A DNA stretch of 64,000 nt, taken from Candidatus Cloacimonadota bacterium (GTDB taxonomy: Bacteria; UBA4055). The stretch lies in the NCBI GenBank assembly GCA_002742935.1, contig PDON01000067.1, forward strand, positions 1-64,000, written 5' to 3'. The position numbers were made by a program, and so were the translations under genes. The notes beneath the pieces were generated by a model that was given only the letters and a program-made list of their open reading frames with translations, had not been told where the DNA came from and did no database searches. Below are positions 54,444 to 63,620 of the stretch, in pieces. Position 1 is the first letter of the stretch; the number at the start of each line of letters is the position of its first letter.

Positions 54444-55577
54444 ATGATTGATTTAGAGAAAATGTTCCAAGATCTCATCGCTATGGGGGGATCTGATATC
54501 CACATTAAAATTGGAAACAAACCCATCTTTAGAGTAAATGGGGATCTTTTTGATTACGGAGATGAGATAATCTCCTTTGAAACTATGAATAAAATAGTTC
54601 TTCTTCTTACAAAATCTCTTGACCAAGATGAGTTTAAGAGTGAGAAAGAAGCTGATTTCAGGTTTGTTATTAAGGGAATTGGAAGATTTAGGGTAAATGT
54701 TTATATGCAGAGAGGAACCTATGCTATTGCTATTAGAAGGGTTTCTCACACAATATCTAAAATAGAGGATTTAAAACTCCCCGATATTGTAAAAAAGATT
54801 GCTCTTCTTTCTAGAGGCTTGGTTTTAATAACGGGTACTGCCGGATCGGGTAAATCTACAACAATGGCATCAATAATTGAATACATAAACCAAAATAGAA
54901 GAGCAAATATCATAACTATAGAAGATCCTATTGAGTTCCTCTTCAAAGACAAAAAGTCTATTATTCAACAGAGAGAAGTTGGCTCAGATACCAAAGATTT
55001 TAAAGGCTCTTTAAGGTATCTATTAAGACAGGATCCTGACATTGTTGTTATAGGTGAGATTAGAGATCAAGAAACAATGGCTACTGCCCTGCGAGCAGCA
55101 AACACAGGTCATTTAGTATTCTCTACTCTCCATACAACGGATGCAAAACAAACAATTGATAGGATTTTAAGCTTCTTTGAAGGACATCAACAGAATGAGA
55201 TTAGATCCCTTCTTGCGGCAACTTTAGAAGCTTCAATATCTCAAAGGCTTATTCCTACCGTAGAGGGAGAGAGTAGAATTGTTGCTACAGAGGTAATGAT
55301 AAAGAATGACTATGTTAAAGATTGTATTTTAAATTCCGAAAAAAGATCAAGTATAAAAGATGCCATAAAAAAAGGTAGTTTTTACGGAATGCACGGTTTT
55401 GACGATAGTATTTTTAAACTTTACTCAAATGGTATGATCTCCTATGAAGATGCACTATTAAATGCTACATCTCCTGCAGAGTTTGAAATGAGAGTTAAGG
55501 GTGTTGATGATAGTAGTAATAGTGATTATTCTCTAGGTGATTACGATTATAACATGACAGGTAGAGATAGTTATTAA
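54444..55577 (+). CDS. pilT: Type IV pilus retraction ATPase PilT
   Basis: 377 residues. Hexameric ATPase that powers pilus retraction in twitching motility. Seen: N-terminal PAS-like part with GGSDIHIKIGNKPIFRVNG, Walker A GTAGSGKST (131-139), Asp box IITIEDPIEF, Walker B VVIGEIRDQETM (201-212) and the His box HLVFSTLHTTDA. The last region holds a degenerate form of the AIRNLIRE retraction motif (SSIKDAIKKGSF), which is variable in the family. The C-terminal 20 residues are Ser/Asp/Tyr-rich. No other pilus gene is in the window, so pili are encoded elsewhere. Confidence 0.93.
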   Translation: MIDLEKMFQDLIAMGGSDIHIKIGNKPIFRVNGDLFDYGDEIISFETMNKIVLLLTKSLDQDEFKSEKEADFRFVIKGIGRFRVNVYMQRGTYAIAIRRVSHTISKIEDLKLPDIVKKIALLSRGLVLITGTAGSGKSTTMASIIEYINQNRRANIITIEDPIEFLFKDKKSIIQQREVGSDTKDFKGSLRYLLRQDPDIVVIGEIRDQETMATALRAANTGHLVFSTLHTTDAKQTIDRILSFFEGHQQNEIRSLLAATLEASISQRLIPTVEGESRIVATEVMIKNDYVKDCILNSEKRSSIKDAIKKGSFYGMHGFDDSIFKLYSNGMISYEDALLNATSPAEFEMRVKGVDDSSNSDYSLGDYDYNMTGRDSY

Positions 55578-55668
55578 TTTAAAAAAGAGCTATAAATATC
55601 AAAGATCATAAATAAAGATCAATTATTAGCTTATTTTAATTAAAACACATAAATTAGGAGGATCTAAA

Positions 55669-56046
55669 ATGGTTAAAGATGATTTACTTTACAGTGAAGA
55701 GCATGAATATTTAAAAGTTGATGGTGACATTGCTACAGTAGGTGTAACTTTTTACGCTCAAGATCAGCTTGGAGATATTACCTATGTTGAACTTCCTGAA
55801 GTTGGGGACTCATTTGATAAGGGTGAAACTTTTGGTACTATTGAGGCTGTAAAAGCAGCATCTGATCTTTTTATGCCTATTTCCGGTGAGATCATTGAGG
55901 TTAATGAGGAGTTAGAGGATACTCCTGAAACAGTTAACAAAGATTGTTACGGAAAAGGTTGGCTTGTTAAAATAAAGATCTCTGACAAGAGTGAAGTTGA
56001 TTCATTACTTTCAGCTGACGCTTATAAAAAGATTATTGAAGACTAA
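55669..56046 (+). CDS. gcvH: Glycine cleavage system H protein
   Basis: 125 residues. Lipoyl carrier that shuttles the methylamine of glycine between the P, T and L proteins. The lipoylated residue is Lys62 in GTIEAVKAAS; LYSEEHEYLKVDG and the C-terminal GKGWLVKIKI are family marks. AGGAGG stands before the ATG. gcvPA follows 226 bp later in the same direction. Confidence 0.96.
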   Translation: MVKDDLLYSEEHEYLKVDGDIATVGVTFYAQDQLGDITYVELPEVGDSFDKGETFGTIEAVKAASDLFMPISGEIIEVNEELEDTPETVNKDCYGKGWLVKIKISDKSEVDSLLSADAYKKIIED

Positions 56047-56057
56047 ATTAAGTTTTC

Positions 56058-56091
56058 AGGATCTCCTGGAAATTAAATTTTGGGAGATCCT
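56058..56091 (+). repeat. Hairpin between gcvH and gcvPA
   Basis: AGGATCTCC (56058-56066) pairs with GGAGATCCT (56083-56091). There is no T run, so it is more likely an mRNA processing or stabilising element, perhaps to keep gcvH mRNA more abundant. The remaining ~180 bases to gcvPA hold no convincing gene. Confidence 0.45.
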
Positions 56092-56272
56092 AACTATAAT
56101 TGCTTTCTATCCATTATTCCAAAATATATCTAAAAGAGATTTTTACTTTAGCAGTAATGAAGATTTGATTTTCTATAAAATTAATCTAATGCTTTGTATT
56201 TCCTTAGTATTCTTCATATCTTTAATTATATATCTCAATTAGATTTAGAAATAATTAACTAAGGAGTTTCTT

Positions 56273-57610
56273 ATGCCGTATATTGCTAATACCTCTTCTG
56301 ATCAGAAAAAAATACTCTCATCAATTGGAGTAGATAAATTTGAAGATCTTCTCTCAGCTATACCTGAAAAATTTTTACTTAAAGATGGTCTTAATATTGA
56401 AAAGGGTAAAAGTGAATGGGAAGTAAGCTCTTTACTTAGGGGCTTTTCAAAGGAAAATCTTAATACACTAGATTATACATCCTATCTTGGAGCCGGTTCT
56501 TACGATCACTATGCACCTTCAATCGTAGGATATATTATATCAAGACCTGAATATCAAACAGCTTATACCCCCTATCAGGCAGAGGTTAGTCAAGGAACAT
56601 TACAGTCAATTTTTGAGTTTCAATCTCACATATGTAGATTAACCGGAATGGATGTTTCTAATGCCTCTATGTATGATGGAGCTACAGCTATGGCTGAAGC
56701 TGTTATTTTAGCCTCTTCACACACCAGAAAGAAGAGAGTTTTGATTGCAGAAACAGTTCATCCTTACTATAAAGAGGTTATAAAAACCTATACATCTTCC
56801 CTTGATATTGAGCTTGTTGAAGTTGAAATGGAAAACTACGCAACCCCTTATGCAACTATTGAAAAGAGATTTGATGATACTATTGGTGCAATAGTAGTTC
56901 AATCTCCAAACTTCTTTGGAACAATTGAGGATTGTACTGAAATTGGTAATCTTGCTCACTCTAAAAAGGCTTTATTTATTATGGGTGTTGATCCTATAAG
57001 TTTAGGTATTTTAAAAAAGCCTTCAGAACTTGGTGTTGATATTGTTGTCGCTGAAGGGCAATCTTTAGGTTTACCTCAAGCTTTTGGTGGTGCTTACCTT
57101 GGAATCTTTGCAACAACTAAAAAACTTATGAGAAAAATTCCCGGTAGAATAGTAGGAACCACGGAGGATTCTGAAGGTAAAAAGGGATTTGTTCTTACAC
57201 TTCAAACAAGGGAGCAACATATAAGAAGAGATAAGGCAACATCAAACATATGTTCAAACCAAGCTTTATGTGCATTAGCAAGCAGTGTTTATCTTTCAAC
57301 AATGGGTAAAAGTGGTATTGTTGAAGTTGCTAAAAGCTGTTATTCGAGAGCTCACTATCTAGCAAAAGGGTTAGCCTCTATTGAAGGTGTTGAAATAGAT
57401 CTTGAAAAGCCATTTTTTAAAGAGTTTGTTGTTAAAACAAAAATTAAAGCCAGTGAAATTTGTTCAAAGTTGTTGGAAAAGAACATATTTGGAGGTGTTC
57501 CTTTAGATAAGTTTGGAAAAGATCCTTATTCGCTTCTAGTTGCTGTCACTGAGAAACGAAGTAAAGAGGAGCTTGATCTATATATAAAACTGTTTTCTGA
57601 GGCAATTTAG
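56273..57610 (+). CDS. gcvPA: Glycine dehydrogenase (decarboxylating) subunit 1
   Basis: 445 residues, the N-terminal half of the two-part P protein. It binds glycine and, with GcvPB carrying PLP, decarboxylates it onto GcvH. Seen: PYIANTSSDQKKILSSIGV, FLGAGSYDHYAPSIV-like YLGAGSYDHYAPSIV, PYQAEVSQGTLQSIFEFQSHICRLTGMDVSNASMYDG (in parts), and YLGIFATTKKLMRKIPGRIVG. ATG follows AAGGAG. GcvPB is not downstream, which is unusual because the halves are normally adjacent. Confidence 0.95.
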   Translation: MPYIANTSSDQKKILSSIGVDKFEDLLSAIPEKFLLKDGLNIEKGKSEWEVSSLLRGFSKENLNTLDYTSYLGAGSYDHYAPSIVGYIISRPEYQTAYTPYQAEVSQGTLQSIFEFQSHICRLTGMDVSNASMYDGATAMAEAVILASSHTRKKRVLIAETVHPYYKEVIKTYTSSLDIELVEVEMENYATPYATIEKRFDDTIGAIVVQSPNFFGTIEDCTEIGNLAHSKKALFIMGVDPISLGILKKPSELGVDIVVAEGQSLGLPQAFGGAYLGIFATTKKLMRKIPGRIVGTTEDSEGKKGFVLTLQTREQHIRRDKATSNICSNQALCALASSVYLSTMGKSGIVEVAKSCYSRAHYLAKGLASIEGVEIDLEKPFFKEFVVKTKIKASEICSKLLEKNIFGGVPLDKFGKDPYSLLVAVTEKRSKEELDLYIKLFSEAI

Positions 57611-57650
57611 AAGAGCTTCTTTTAAGTTAGACAAGAAACAAGATATTTAT

Positions 57651-57681
57651 ATAAATCCCGGTTAAACCGGGATTTATCTTT
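57651..57681 (+). terminator. Intrinsic terminator after gcvPA
   Basis: A 12-bp stem, ATAAATCCCGGT with ACCGGGATTTAT, within 57651-57677, followed by CTTTT. Confidence 0.85.
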
Positions 57682-57808
57682 TACATATATCTTATATACC
57701 GTTTTAAATTATAATTGATAGTAGATAATTTATAATTATTTAACTAAATTGTATCAATAAATATTAGATCTGTCTTGATTTTTAAATAGCCGATATTTAG
57801 GATTAAAA

Positions 57809-58723
57809 ATGAGTAAAAAAATAAAAATATCACACTATATTGAATATCTATTAACTTTAATATTTTTAAAACTTCTCAAGTTAGTACCCATATCATTCTT
57901 ATATCCTCTTGCAAAAGGTATAACCAATGTTGTTACTCTCTTTGTAAAACCTAGAAGTAAAGTTGTTTTAGATAATCTTACCATAGCTTTTCCGAATATG
58001 AAGAAAGAGGAGATGGAAGATATAAGGTATAGAATGTATGTTAATATTGCTATGACATCTCTTGAAAGTCTCAAATATCTCTACCTCTCCAACAAGGATA
58101 AGATAAAATTTATAGAACATGATAAGGGTAATATAGATGATTTTAAAAGTTCCCTTTCAGAAAAAGGAGGGATTGTTGTAGGTGGGCATCTTGGTTTTTT
58201 TGAAGGAGGAGGTTTCTTGGGTGCTGCTCTTGGTATAAAAACATCTTTCGTTGTGGCAAACCAAAAAAATAAACTTACGGAAAAACTTATAGATATTCCT
58301 CGCGAGGGTAATGGTATTAGAGTTATCCATAGAAAAAAGGATTCTGCCAGAAATATTTTAAGAGCATTTAGAGATGGCTATTGTATTGCGATGCTATCAG
58401 ATCAAGATGCAGGTAAAATAGGGGATTTTGTAACATTCTTTGGCAAGAAAGCATCTACTCATAAGGGTGCTGCTGTTTTTGCTTTAAAGTTTAAACTTCC
58501 AATCTATTTTGTTGATATAAGAAGAGATAAAAAAATTAAATACAAACATAAACTAAACTTTATAAAGATTGATTTTAAAGATATTGAAGAAAGCAACCTT
58601 GATTTTGATGATAAGGTTAAATCTTTGGTACAGAGATATACAAATGTTTTAGAGGATTATATAAAACTACATCCTGAAGAGTATTGGTGGGTACACAAAA
58701 GATATAAAACAAAAGAGAAGTAG
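57809..58723 (+). CDS. LpxL/HtrB-like acyltransferase
   Basis: 304 residues. Inner-membrane acyltransferase that adds a secondary acyl chain to lipid A or to a related lipid. Seen: an N-terminal helix (about 14-32), NLTIAFPNMKKEEMEDI, the catalytic H-x4-E motif GGHLGFFE (His127, Glu132), and LSDQDAGKIGDFVTFFGKKASTHKG, then HPEEYWWVHKRYKT, the family end. The Glu in place of Asp in HX4D is common in this family. Supports a diderm LPS-containing envelope together with hldA. Confidence 0.9.
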   Translation: MSKKIKISHYIEYLLTLIFLKLLKLVPISFLYPLAKGITNVVTLFVKPRSKVVLDNLTIAFPNMKKEEMEDIRYRMYVNIAMTSLESLKYLYLSNKDKIKFIEHDKGNIDDFKSSLSEKGGIVVGGHLGFFEGGGFLGAALGIKTSFVVANQKNKLTEKLIDIPREGNGIRVIHRKKDSARNILRAFRDGYCIAMLSDQDAGKIGDFVTFFGKKASTHKGAAVFALKFKLPIYFVDIRRDKKIKYKHKLNFIKIDFKDIEESNLDFDDKVKSLVQRYTNVLEDYIKLHPEEYWWVHKRYKTKEK

Positions 58724-58783
58724 GTTAGAGATCTCTATTTAATCTTTTTAAGATTTATATATTTCAATTATAAGGGTATTTAT

Positions 58784-60553
58784 ATGAACTTTACAGATCC
58801 TCATCAGGCTTTTGCTGATTTTTTTCAAGATAAAGATCTCAGAGGTTTAGCCTACGGTCTTTCTAAAAGAGTTGTAGAGGGGCATCTTTGTTTAGAGGTT
58901 GAATCCTACAATAAAGATGTTTTAGAGTATAGGAAAAGTTTAAAAGAGATAGAGGTACAATCTTTAAGATATCCCACTACCATTGAAGAGAAATCTGTTC
59001 TAGAAAATAGCTATATCTACTTTCCTCAAAGGGGAGGAGATCTAAATAAACCTTTTGTTTATGATAATGGTAAATTTTACTTGGCAAGATATTGGTTTTA
59101 TGAGAAAAATATCTTAAATAGAGCAAAAGAGTTACTTAACAGAGAGTTTATATCCAAAGATACTATATTAAAGGAGAGTGATTTTATTAGAGATCTCTTT
59201 AACAGTAGTGAAAAAATAATCAATTGGCAGTTAGTAGCTACAATATCTTCTCTTCTAAAATCTTTTTCAATAATAACAGGTGGGCCCGGAACAGGGAAAA
59301 CTACCACTATTGCAAAACTTTTGGCTATAGTCATAAAAATAGATCCTACCATAAAGATAGCTCTTGCAGCACCAACAGGAAAGGCTGCAACAAGAATGAA
59401 TGAGAGTCTTAATAATAGTATAAATGATAAAAATTATGGTTTACAAGCTCCTGAAGAGATAAAGAAGGCTATAGGTAATCTGAAAGCTGAAACAATACAC
59501 AGGTTACTTGGTTGGAAAGATAAAACACACTATTTTATTCATGATAGAAAAGATCCTTTAAACTATGATCTTATAATAGTTGATGAAGCTTCCATGATTG
59601 ATGTTTCTCTAATGAGTAAACTTTTAGATGCTATCCCTGAAACAGGAAAAATTATCCTTTTGGGGGATAAAAATCAATTAGCATCAGTTGAAGCGGGTTC
59701 TGTTTTTGGTGATATATGCAGAACTCAAGGTAAAACTACCAATAATCTAAACAGAGATACTATAGAGATCTATAATATTTGTAACGGCTTTGGAGATCTA
59801 CTACCTTTTGAAACCAGTTTAAACTTTTTTTCAGGATCCATTGTTGAACTGATAGTTAGTAGAAGATTTAAGGATAGTGAGGGTATAGGAAAGTTTAGCA
59901 AAAGCGTTATCTTAGGTGAAAGTTCTATTGTAGATGATCCTGAATTTTCAAAAGAGGAGACAGAGGGAGAATCTGTGTATATTACAGAAAAGTACAACTC
60001 CCTCTCAAGATATTATAGAAAATATAAAGATTATTTAAGGGAACCGGATATTGATAAAGCTTTAGAAAAGTTTGATAACTTTAGATTGCTTACCGCAACA
60101 AATGATGATCAGTTTGGCCTCCATACGTACAACAAAAATGTTGAGGAATATTTGGGACTAAATAGAGGAAATCACCCATTTTATCACAATCAACCTATAA
60201 TGATAACTAAAAATAATAGTAAGCTGGGTATCTACAACGGAGATATAGGGATTGTGAGAGAATATGAGGGAAGATTATATTTATACTTTTCAAAAGATAA
60301 AAAGGTTAGTGTTGTACATATAGTAGATTACGTAACGGCTTTTGCAATAACAATTCATAAAAGTCAAGGTTCCGAGTTTAAGGAGGTTTTAATAGTTTTA
60401 CCTGAAAATGGATCCAAGATCTTATCTAGAGAGTTACTTTATACAGCAGTAACAAGAGCTAAGAAGAGGGCTACTATTGTTGCTAAAAATGGAATCTTAA
60501 AAGAGGCAATATCAACAGGTGTGGAGAGAAGTTCAGGTATAGTTGATGTTTAA
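58784..60553 (+). CDS. recD: Exodeoxyribonuclease V alpha subunit (RecD helicase)
   Basis: 589 residues. 5'-3' helicase subunit of RecBCD. Seen: Walker A GGPGTGKTT (166-174), Walker B VDEASMIDVSLM, motif III GDKNQLASVEAGSVFGD, and the C-terminal helicase motifs AITIHKSQGSEF and YTAVTRAKKRA. An N-terminal domain of ~150 residues matches RecD rather than RecD2 (no long N-terminal HhH extension). recB and recC are not in the window, so the complex is encoded elsewhere or partly missing. Confidence 0.93.
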   Translation: MNFTDPHQAFADFFQDKDLRGLAYGLSKRVVEGHLCLEVESYNKDVLEYRKSLKEIEVQSLRYPTTIEEKSVLENSYIYFPQRGGDLNKPFVYDNGKFYLARYWFYEKNILNRAKELLNREFISKDTILKESDFIRDLFNSSEKIINWQLVATISSLLKSFSIITGGPGTGKTTTIAKLLAIVIKIDPTIKIALAAPTGKAATRMNESLNNSINDKNYGLQAPEEIKKAIGNLKAETIHRLLGWKDKTHYFIHDRKDPLNYDLIIVDEASMIDVSLMSKLLDAIPETGKIILLGDKNQLASVEAGSVFGDICRTQGKTTNNLNRDTIEIYNICNGFGDLLPFETSLNFFSGSIVELIVSRRFKDSEGIGKFSKSVILGESSIVDDPEFSKEETEGESVYITEKYNSLSRYYRKYKDYLREPDIDKALEKFDNFRLLTATNDDQFGLHTYNKNVEEYLGLNRGNHPFYHNQPIMITKNNSKLGIYNGDIGIVREYEGRLYLYFSKDKKVSVVHIVDYVTAFAITIHKSQGSEFKEVLIVLPENGSKILSRELLYTAVTRAKKRATIVAKNGILKEAISTGVERSSGIVDV

Positions 60554-60592
60554 AGCTATTTTGGATCGATCCCTTTTTTCACTAAATTCTCT

Positions 60593-61015
60593 CTATCTTC
60601 CGCTACTTCCGAAACCTTTATCTCCCCTTTTGGTAGATCCTAAAGATTCCACTTCTATAACTTCTGAAATAAAATGTTTTCTCAAAACAAGTTGAGCTAT
60701 TTTATCACCTTTTAGTATATGGTAATCACGACCTGAAAGATTTACTAAAATAACTCTATGTTCACCTCTATAACCATTATCAATAATGCCTCCGGTAGGA
60801 AATATACCCTTTAAAGCCATACCCGATCTACCTTCAATCTGTCCCCAATAACCTTCAGGGTACTCAATAGAGATACCTGTTGCTACGCCAACCGTTGAGT
60901 TTTTGGGTATAACGGTATCCTCTAAAGCTCTTAAATCCCATCCTGCATCCATCTCATCTTTCTTTTCCGGAAGATAAGCCTCTTTATCAAGTTTCAAAAC
61001 TTTTAAACTAATCAT
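60593..61015 (-). CDS. dut: dUTP diphosphatase
   Basis: 140 residues, a trimeric dUTPase. Removes dUTP and provides dUMP for thymidylate synthesis. Motifs in order: DAGWDLRA, EGRSGMALKG, GGIIDNGYRGE, GDKIAQLVLR, and the C-terminal Gly-rich RGDKGFGSSGR. It begins 8 bp after the P-type ATPase gene, so it may be cotranscribed with the metal-resistance operon. Confidence 0.96.
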   Translation of the reverse strand: MISLKVLKLDKEAYLPEKKDEMDAGWDLRALEDTVIPKNSTVGVATGISIEYPEGYWGQIEGRSGMALKGIFPTGGIIDNGYRGEHRVILVNLSGRDYHILKGDKIAQLVLRKHFISEVIEVESLGSTKRGDKGFGSSGR

Positions 61016-61022
61016 AAATCCT

Positions 61023-63089
61023 CTAAATTTTCATCTTTAATATACGCATAGAGTTTAACACGGCTACAAGAGCAACTCCAACATCTGCAAAAACAGCCTG
61101 CCAAAGAGTTGAAAGCCCCATAGTTCCAAGCCCCATAATAGATATTTTTGCTATAAGGATAAATGATATATTCTGTATAATCAACTTTTTATTTTTCTTA
61201 GATATTGAAAACAGCTTTTTTGTCAACCCTATATCATCATTCATAAATACAATGTTTGATGCCTCAATAGCTGCATCTGAACCAAGTTTCCCCATAGAAA
61301 CACTTATATCTGCAACAGTCATAACCGGAGCATCATTGATTCCATCTCCAAAGTATAAAACTTTACTTTTCTTTTGAAGATTTTCTATTGTTGAAACCTT
61401 ATCATTAGGTAACATTTCAGAAAAAGTTTCTTTTATATTTAACTCTTTTGATACCTCATCTGCAATATGTTTCAAATCTCCACTTATGAGAGCTGTTGTT
61501 AGTCCCAAATTGTTACAGTATGAGATTGTATCAACAGAATCCTTTTTTAAGCTGTCCTTTAGTGAAATAGCTGTAAGAACTTTATTTTTCGTGGCTAATA
61601 TAACTTGAAACTTTTTATATTCACTAATATCTAACCCTAAATCAGATATATACTTTTTACTTCCCAAATAGTACTCTTCACCGTTTACACTTCCCCTTAA
61701 TCCATAACCTCTTATCTCCTCAAAATCTTCAACCTCTATCTCTTTAGCTCCATTTTTAAGAGCATTTGATATTAAAACTTTAGAGAGTGGATGGGTTGAT
61801 TTCTTTTCAAGATTGTAGATTATGTCAAACGGTATCTCTTCTCTGCTACTTTTTATTTCACTTATTTCAGGTTCCCCGTTAGTTAATGTTCCGGTTTTAT
61901 CAAAAGCTACCGTTCCTACTCTATTTACCTCATCTAAGAAACCACTTCCTTTAATAAGAATCCCCTCTTTAGCTGCTCTACCTATGGAAGCAAAGTATGT
62001 TAAAGGTATGGAAAGAACCAAAGCACAAGGGCAGGAGATTACAAGAAAAACAAGACCTTTATATATCCATTCAGAGTAGTTTCCATCAATAATAAATGGA
62101 ACTCCAACTCCTATTACTACGGCTATGGCAACAACTATAGGTGTGTAGTAGGAGGCAAACTTATTGAGAAGTGTTTCTGTTCCGGATTTTTTTATACTTG
62201 AATTTTCAATAATATCTAGAATCTTTTTAACCGTTGATTCAGAATAAGGCTTTGTTACCTTTATCTTTAATACAGAGTTTACATTAACCATTCCACTTAA
62301 AACTGTATCACCCTCTTTTACAAATCTTTCAATACTTTCACCTGTAAGAGATGATGTTTCAAGATTACCACTTCCAGAAACAATCTCTCCATCCAGGGCA
62401 ATTTTTTCGCCTGCTCTTACCTCGAAGAGATCTCCTACCTTACCATTTTCAGGTATTGTATCATCATACAGGAAACCCTTTACAACCCTTAATCTATCAG
62501 GCTTTAAATCTGTTAATGATTTAATTTGATCTCTTGAGCTTTTTACTGCAGCTCCTTGAAAAATTTCTCCGGCTTTATAAAAGAGCATTACAGCTACAGC
62601 TTCGGGATATTCTCCCAATATTATTGCTCCTATTGTTGCAATACTCATAAGAAAATTTTCATCAAAAAAGAGACCTTTCTTTATATTTAGAGTCGCTTTT
62701 TTAAGTACACTAAATCCTGCCACCAGATATGAAACAATAAATATAGGGGTTGAGATATTAATATTTTCAATATTGATTGCTACAATTAGTAAGCTTATGG
62801 AAATAAAGAAAAGAAACATTTTTTTCTTGTCAAAATTTGAATGGGTATGATTTTTAGTTTTATTTGGATCTTCAACAAATGAACCCGGTTCATTTTTCTC
62901 CATAATTTTATTAACTGTTTCAATAATAGTATCCTTTATTGAGGTGTCAAAATCAATAGATATAGTTCCTGCACTAAAGTTTATATTTGCATCTATGATA
63001 TTTGGAGTTTTTCTTATCTCTTTCTCAATTTTTCCTGCACAACCTGCACAATCAACCCCAAAAAAGTTAAGTTTAATACTACTTTTCAT
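61023..63089 (-). CDS. Heavy-metal P1B-type ATPase (ZntA/CadA-like)
   Basis: 688 residues. Pumps zinc, cadmium or lead out of the cytoplasm. Seen: an N-terminal metal-binding HMA domain with DCAGCAG (Cys14, Cys17), membrane helices, the CPC motif in ISCPCALVLSIPL, the phosphorylation loop DKTGTLTNG, and the hinge GDGINDAPVM. CPC with a CadC-type regulator upstream points to Zn/Cd/Pb rather than copper. It overlaps the regulator by 11 bp. Confidence 0.95.
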   Translation of the reverse strand: MKSSIKLNFFGVDCAGCAGKIEKEIRKTPNIIDANINFSAGTISIDFDTSIKDTIIETVNKIMEKNEPGSFVEDPNKTKNHTHSNFDKKKMFLFFISISLLIVAINIENINISTPIFIVSYLVAGFSVLKKATLNIKKGLFFDENFLMSIATIGAIILGEYPEAVAVMLFYKAGEIFQGAAVKSSRDQIKSLTDLKPDRLRVVKGFLYDDTIPENGKVGDLFEVRAGEKIALDGEIVSGSGNLETSSLTGESIERFVKEGDTVLSGMVNVNSVLKIKVTKPYSESTVKKILDIIENSSIKKSGTETLLNKFASYYTPIVVAIAVVIGVGVPFIIDGNYSEWIYKGLVFLVISCPCALVLSIPLTYFASIGRAAKEGILIKGSGFLDEVNRVGTVAFDKTGTLTNGEPEISEIKSSREEIPFDIIYNLEKKSTHPLSKVLISNALKNGAKEIEVEDFEEIRGYGLRGSVNGEEYYLGSKKYISDLGLDISEYKKFQVILATKNKVLTAISLKDSLKKDSVDTISYCNNLGLTTALISGDLKHIADEVSKELNIKETFSEMLPNDKVSTIENLQKKSKVLYFGDGINDAPVMTVADISVSMGKLGSDAAIEASNIVFMNDDIGLTKKLFSISKKNKKLIIQNISFILIAKISIMGLGTMGLSTLWQAVFADVGVALVAVLNSMRILKMKI

Positions 63090-63435
63090 CCAAATGCTCC
63101 ATTCCCATATTTAATATTTTTGTTATATGATCATCTAACAGAGAGTAAAATATTACTTTACCTTCTCGTCTGTTTTTTACAAGCCTACTATGTTTTAATA
63201 CTCTAAGTTGATGGGATATAGCCGATTGACTCATCTCTAAAAGAGCCGCTATATCACATACACAAAGCTCTTTTTCATTTAACGCCCATAATATTCTAAC
63301 TCTTGTACCATCACCAAATATTTTAAAAAAATCTGCAAGATTGTGAAGATATTCATCTTTTGGCATTTTAGCTCTTCTCTCTTCTACAATATCTTTATGT
63401 ATAGCAATAGTTTCGCAAGTTTCTATTTTTGTCAT
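63079..63435 (-). CDS. ArsR/SmtB family metal sensor (CadC type)
   Basis: 118 residues. Winged-helix repressor released from DNA by metal. Both known site types are visible: the alpha3N site with Cys7 in IETCETI and Cys58/Cys60 in ELCVCD, as in CadC of S. aureus, and the alpha5 site with Asp102, His103 and His114 in DDHITKILNMGMEH. DNA-recognition helix: MSQSAISHQLRVLKHSRLV. It overlaps and controls the P-type ATPase gene. AAGGAG is upstream of the ATG, and a matching operator lies 18 bp upstream of the start. Confidence 0.95.
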   Translation of the reverse strand: MTKIETCETIAIHKDIVEERRAKMPKDEYLHNLADFFKIFGDGTRVRILWALNEKELCVCDIAALLEMSQSAISHQLRVLKHSRLVKNRREGKVIFYSLLDDHITKILNMGMEHLDEK

Positions 63436-63452
63436 ATCGGCCTCTCCTTAAT

Positions 63453-63472
63453 ATATGATCACTTGTTCATAT
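63453..63472. promoter_or_regulatory. ArsR/CadC-type operator
   Basis: ATATGATCA (63453-63461) and TGTTCATAT (63464-63472) form an inverted repeat with 8 of 9 pairs around CT. This is the ATATGAACA-type half site known for CadC/SmtB/ZiaR repressors, just upstream of the regulator gene and directly downstream of a promoter candidate, TTGCAA (63499-63494), 17 nt, TAACAT (63476-63471), on the minus strand. Autoregulation of the operon is the natural reading. Confidence 0.8.
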
Positions 63473-63620
63473 GTTAATAAATAATATGAATTTTTGCAAT
63501 AGATATTTTATTTAATCTTTTTTGTATTTAATGGAGATAATCTTTCTTATCTTCAATGTTTAGTGTGTAAAGGTTGTAATGGGTTACAAAATCTTAGGGC
63601 TAATAATATGGAGGTGAAAT

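Noticed and set aside
55578..55668. Glycine riboswitch upstream of gcvH
   Set aside because: The leader is only about 90 bases, very AT-rich, and lacks the conserved G-rich core and paired stems of glycine riboswitches.
55991..56242. 83-codon frame between gcvH and gcvPA
   Set aside because: It overlaps the end of gcvH by 56 bases, has no ribosome site and its composition is that of AT-rich noncoding DNA; a hairpin lies inside it.
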